Source of the DNA: an uncultured Lachnospiraceae bacterium
GTDB lineage: Bacteria > Bacillota > Clostridia > Lachnospirales > Lachnospiraceae
DNA: 6,601 nt
NCBI GenBank assembly: GCA_900553305.1
Contig: USDI01000128.1
Location: 1 to 6,601 of the forward strand
Reading direction: 5' to 3'
Part shown: positions 5,276 through 6,601 of the stretch, one piece after another
Numbering within the stretch: the stretch's first letter is position 1
Layout: each line of letters starts with the position of its first letter
Translations under genes and position numbers: made by a program
The notes under the pieces: generated by a model
The model's database searches: none
Seen by the model: only the letters and a program-made list of their open reading frames with translations
What the model was told of the DNA's origin: nothing

Positions 5276-5303
5276 TTATTTTGATGTTTTATACGATACA
5301 AAG
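5250..5303 (+). repeat. Direct repeat ACGATACAAAG, two copies
   Basis: Exact 11-base copies lie at 5250-5260 and 5293-5303. The first covers the end of the -35 hexamer and the spacer start; the second runs into the AAGGAG ribosome-binding site of the CBS gene. The copies are 43 bases apart start to start. A paired operator or a small local duplication could explain them. Confidence 0.5.
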
Positions 5304-5314
5304 GAGATGAAAAA

Positions 5315-6208
5315 ATGGAAGATGATGCATCTTCGGCAAATTCCGTAAAGAATTTCTGGCATCACCTGAAAAAGCTTGGCAGTGATAATTCGGATCATGT
5401 AACCGAGGAAATTATTTCCATGGTGAACGAAGGACATGAGCAGGGTGTGTTTCAGGCGACGGAAGCAGAAATGATTACGAACATTTTTGAGTTCGGAGAT
5501 AAAGAGGCAAAGGATATCATGACGAACCGTAAGAATATTCTTGCCATTGATCAGGATACCCTGTTGGAGGACGCCATAACCCAGATGCTGGATGCGGGGA
5601 AAAGCCGTTTTCCGGTTTACCATGAAAATATTGATGAGATCGTCGGAATCCTGCATTTTCGTGATGCCATTGTAGCAGACCGTACGGAAGAAAATGCCGG
5701 GAAGAGTGTTGGAAGCATTGAGGGACTTTTGCGTGAAGCAATGGTGATTCCGGAGACCAAGAATATTGCCGATCTGTTCCGGATGATGCAGAAGACCAAG
5801 ACCCAGATGGTGATTGTTGTGGATGAATATGGACAGACCAAGGGAGTTCTTGCCATGGAAGATATTCTGGAAGAAATCGTGGGCAATATTCAGGATGAAT
5901 ATGACGAGGATGAACAGTATATTGAAGAAACCGGCAATAAGGATGAATATATTATTGATGGAATCACGCCGCTTAAGGAACTGGAGGAACGGTTCCACAT
6001 TTCCTTCCATGAGGAGGAATTTGAAACATTAAATGGCTTTATGATCTCTAAGATGGATAAGATCCCGGAGGAAAATGAAGACTTTTCCGTAGACGTGGAT
6101 GGATATAATTTCAGAATTCTGTCTGTAGAGCATAAGATGATAAAGAGTGTTCTTGTTACGAAAAAGAAACAGGAGCTGCAGCAAAATGTCACCACAAAAA
6201 ACGAATAG
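5315..6208 (+). CDS. CorC/HlyC-family protein: paired CBS domains plus CorC_HlyC domain, no membrane domain
   Basis: The protein resembles the soluble part of CNNM/CorC magnesium-linked transport proteins and the so-called hemolysin TlyC family. After a charged N-terminus (1-60) with the family's ISMVNEGHEQGVF segment (34-46), CBS1 covers about 66-125 (DIMTNR at 67-72, RFPVYHENIDEIVGI at 98-112). CBS2 covers about 140-195 (FRMMQKTK, VDEYGQTKGVLAMEDILEEIVG at about 169-190). The acidic linker EYDEDE (195-200) leads to a CorC_HlyC domain at about 210-285. There is no DUF21/CNNM transmembrane region, and 297 residues is the normal size for the short CorC (YbeX) type. CBS pairs usually bind adenosyl nucleotides; what this protein senses or regulates cannot be said. 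AAGGAG ends 8 bases before the ATG. It has its own promoter, and yebC follows after 20 bases. Confidence 0.9.
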   Translation: MEDDASSANSVKNFWHHLKKLGSDNSDHVTEEIISMVNEGHEQGVFQATEAEMITNIFEFGDKEAKDIMTNRKNILAIDQDTLLEDAITQMLDAGKSRFPVYHENIDEIVGILHFRDAIVADRTEENAGKSVGSIEGLLREAMVIPETKNIADLFRMMQKTKTQMVIVVDEYGQTKGVLAMEDILEEIVGNIQDEYDEDEQYIEETGNKDEYIIDGITPLKELEERFHISFHEEEFETLNGFMISKMDKIPEENEDFSVDVDGYNFRILSVEHKMIKSVLVTKKKQELQQNVTTKNE

Positions 6209-6228
6209 ATGAAAAGAGGAGTACAGGT

Positions 6229-6601
6229 ATGTCAGGACATTCAAAATTTGCAAACATTAAGCATAAGAAGGAGAAGAATGATGCAGCAAAGGGTAAGGTT
6301 TTCACCATTATCGGTAGAGAAATCGCAGTTGCTGTAAAGGAAGGCGGACCAGATCCGGCGAACAATTCCAAGCTTGCACAGGTCATTGCAAAGGCAAAAG
6401 CCAACAATATGCCGAACGATACCATTGACCGTGGAATCAAGAAGGCAGCCGGAGATGACGGAAGCGTTAACTACAAGTATGTTACATATGAAGGATACGG
6501 ACCGAACGGAATCGCTATTATCGTTGATGCACTTACCGATAACCAGAACCGTACCGCAGCCAATGTGCGTAATGCATTTACCAAGGGCAACATGGGACAG
6601 A
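6229..6601 (+). CDS. yebC: YebC/PmpR (TACO1)-family protein, 3'-truncated by window edge
   Basis: The visible 124 codons are the N-terminal half of a protein that is normally about 240-250 residues. The start MSGHSKFANIKHKKEKNDAA (1-20) is the hallmark of the family, followed by GKVFTIIGREI and a KEGGPDP turn (residues 38-44), AKANNMPNDTIDRGIKKA and YEGYGPNGIAI. Family members were first described as DNA-binding regulators (PmpR); newer work on YebC and mitochondrial TACO1 supports a translation role at difficult sequences such as proline runs. The KFANIKHKK form is typical of Clostridia. AGAGGAG (6215-6221) lies 7 bases before the ATG, and only 20 bases separate it from the CBS gene stop, so the two are probably co-transcribed. 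The right edge cuts the gene in frame; no frame damage is seen. Confidence 0.94.
   Translation, partial: MSGHSKFANIKHKKEKNDAAKGKVFTIIGREIAVAVKEGGPDPANNSKLAQVIAKAKANNMPNDTIDRGIKKAAGDDGSVNYKYVTYEGYGPNGIAIIVDALTDNQNRTAANVRNAFTKGNMGQ

Noticed and set aside
5276..6010. A 244-codon open frame on the minus strand opposite the CBS gene
   Set aside because: It is fully antisense to a well-supported CorC-type gene. Its His/Phe/Ile-rich composition is what the complement of Asp/Glu/Met/Asn-rich codons gives, and I see no family motif.
1..6601. CRISPR arrays, insertion sequences, tRNA or rRNA genes
   Set aside because: No regularly spaced repeats, no transposase or long terminal inverted repeats, and no complete tRNA or rRNA sequence were seen on either strand.

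Overview
The window looks like part of a chromosome from a low-to-mid GC Gram-positive anaerobe of the Clostridia, most likely Lachnospiraceae. The signs are a Rex redox repressor, an EndoA-type MazF, a clostridial YebC, strong purine-rich Shine-Dalgarno sites, one TTG start, and all genes on the + strand. The genus assignment is inference from protein character, not from a search.

Layout. (1) Positions 1-1572 hold the 3' part of an AMP-forming acyl-CoA synthetase/ligase gene that runs off the left edge. It is clearly AT-richer than the rest of the window. (2) Positions 1573-1823 are a 251-base intergenic boundary. It holds a small C(GAAA)G hairpin, a perfect 11-bp-stem rho-independent terminator, a second perfect 10-bp hairpin with a T run, and then a strong sigma-A-type promoter. 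A Rex-box-like dyad overlaps that promoter's -35 and spacer. (3) Positions 1824-4815 carry rex, a coiled-coil protein of unknown function, and a bifunctional NAD(P)H-hydrate epimerase/dehydratase. They are closely spaced and probably form one transcription unit, with a hairpin before the last gene. (4) Positions 4894-5235 carry a mazF/endoA-like mRNA interferase gene with both catalytic residues and no antitoxin gene beside it. (5) Positions 5247-5275 are an internal extended -10 promoter serving a CorC/HlyC-type double-CBS protein (5315-6208). A YebC/PmpR-family gene follows (6229 to the right edge, truncated), probably co-transcribed.

How the genes relate. Rex senses the NADH/NAD+ ratio, and the repair enzyme two genes downstream restores damaged NAD(P)H. 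If the putative Rex operator at the promoter is real, nicotinamide-cofactor repair would sit under Rex autoregulation. The ligase gene on the left appears to belong to a different, possibly acquired, segment that ends at the tandem terminators. Most of the window is conserved housekeeping sequence. The points most worth a second look are the Rex operator architecture, the antitoxin-less MazF, the uncharacterised coiled-coil gene between rex and the repair enzyme, and the sharp composition boundary.
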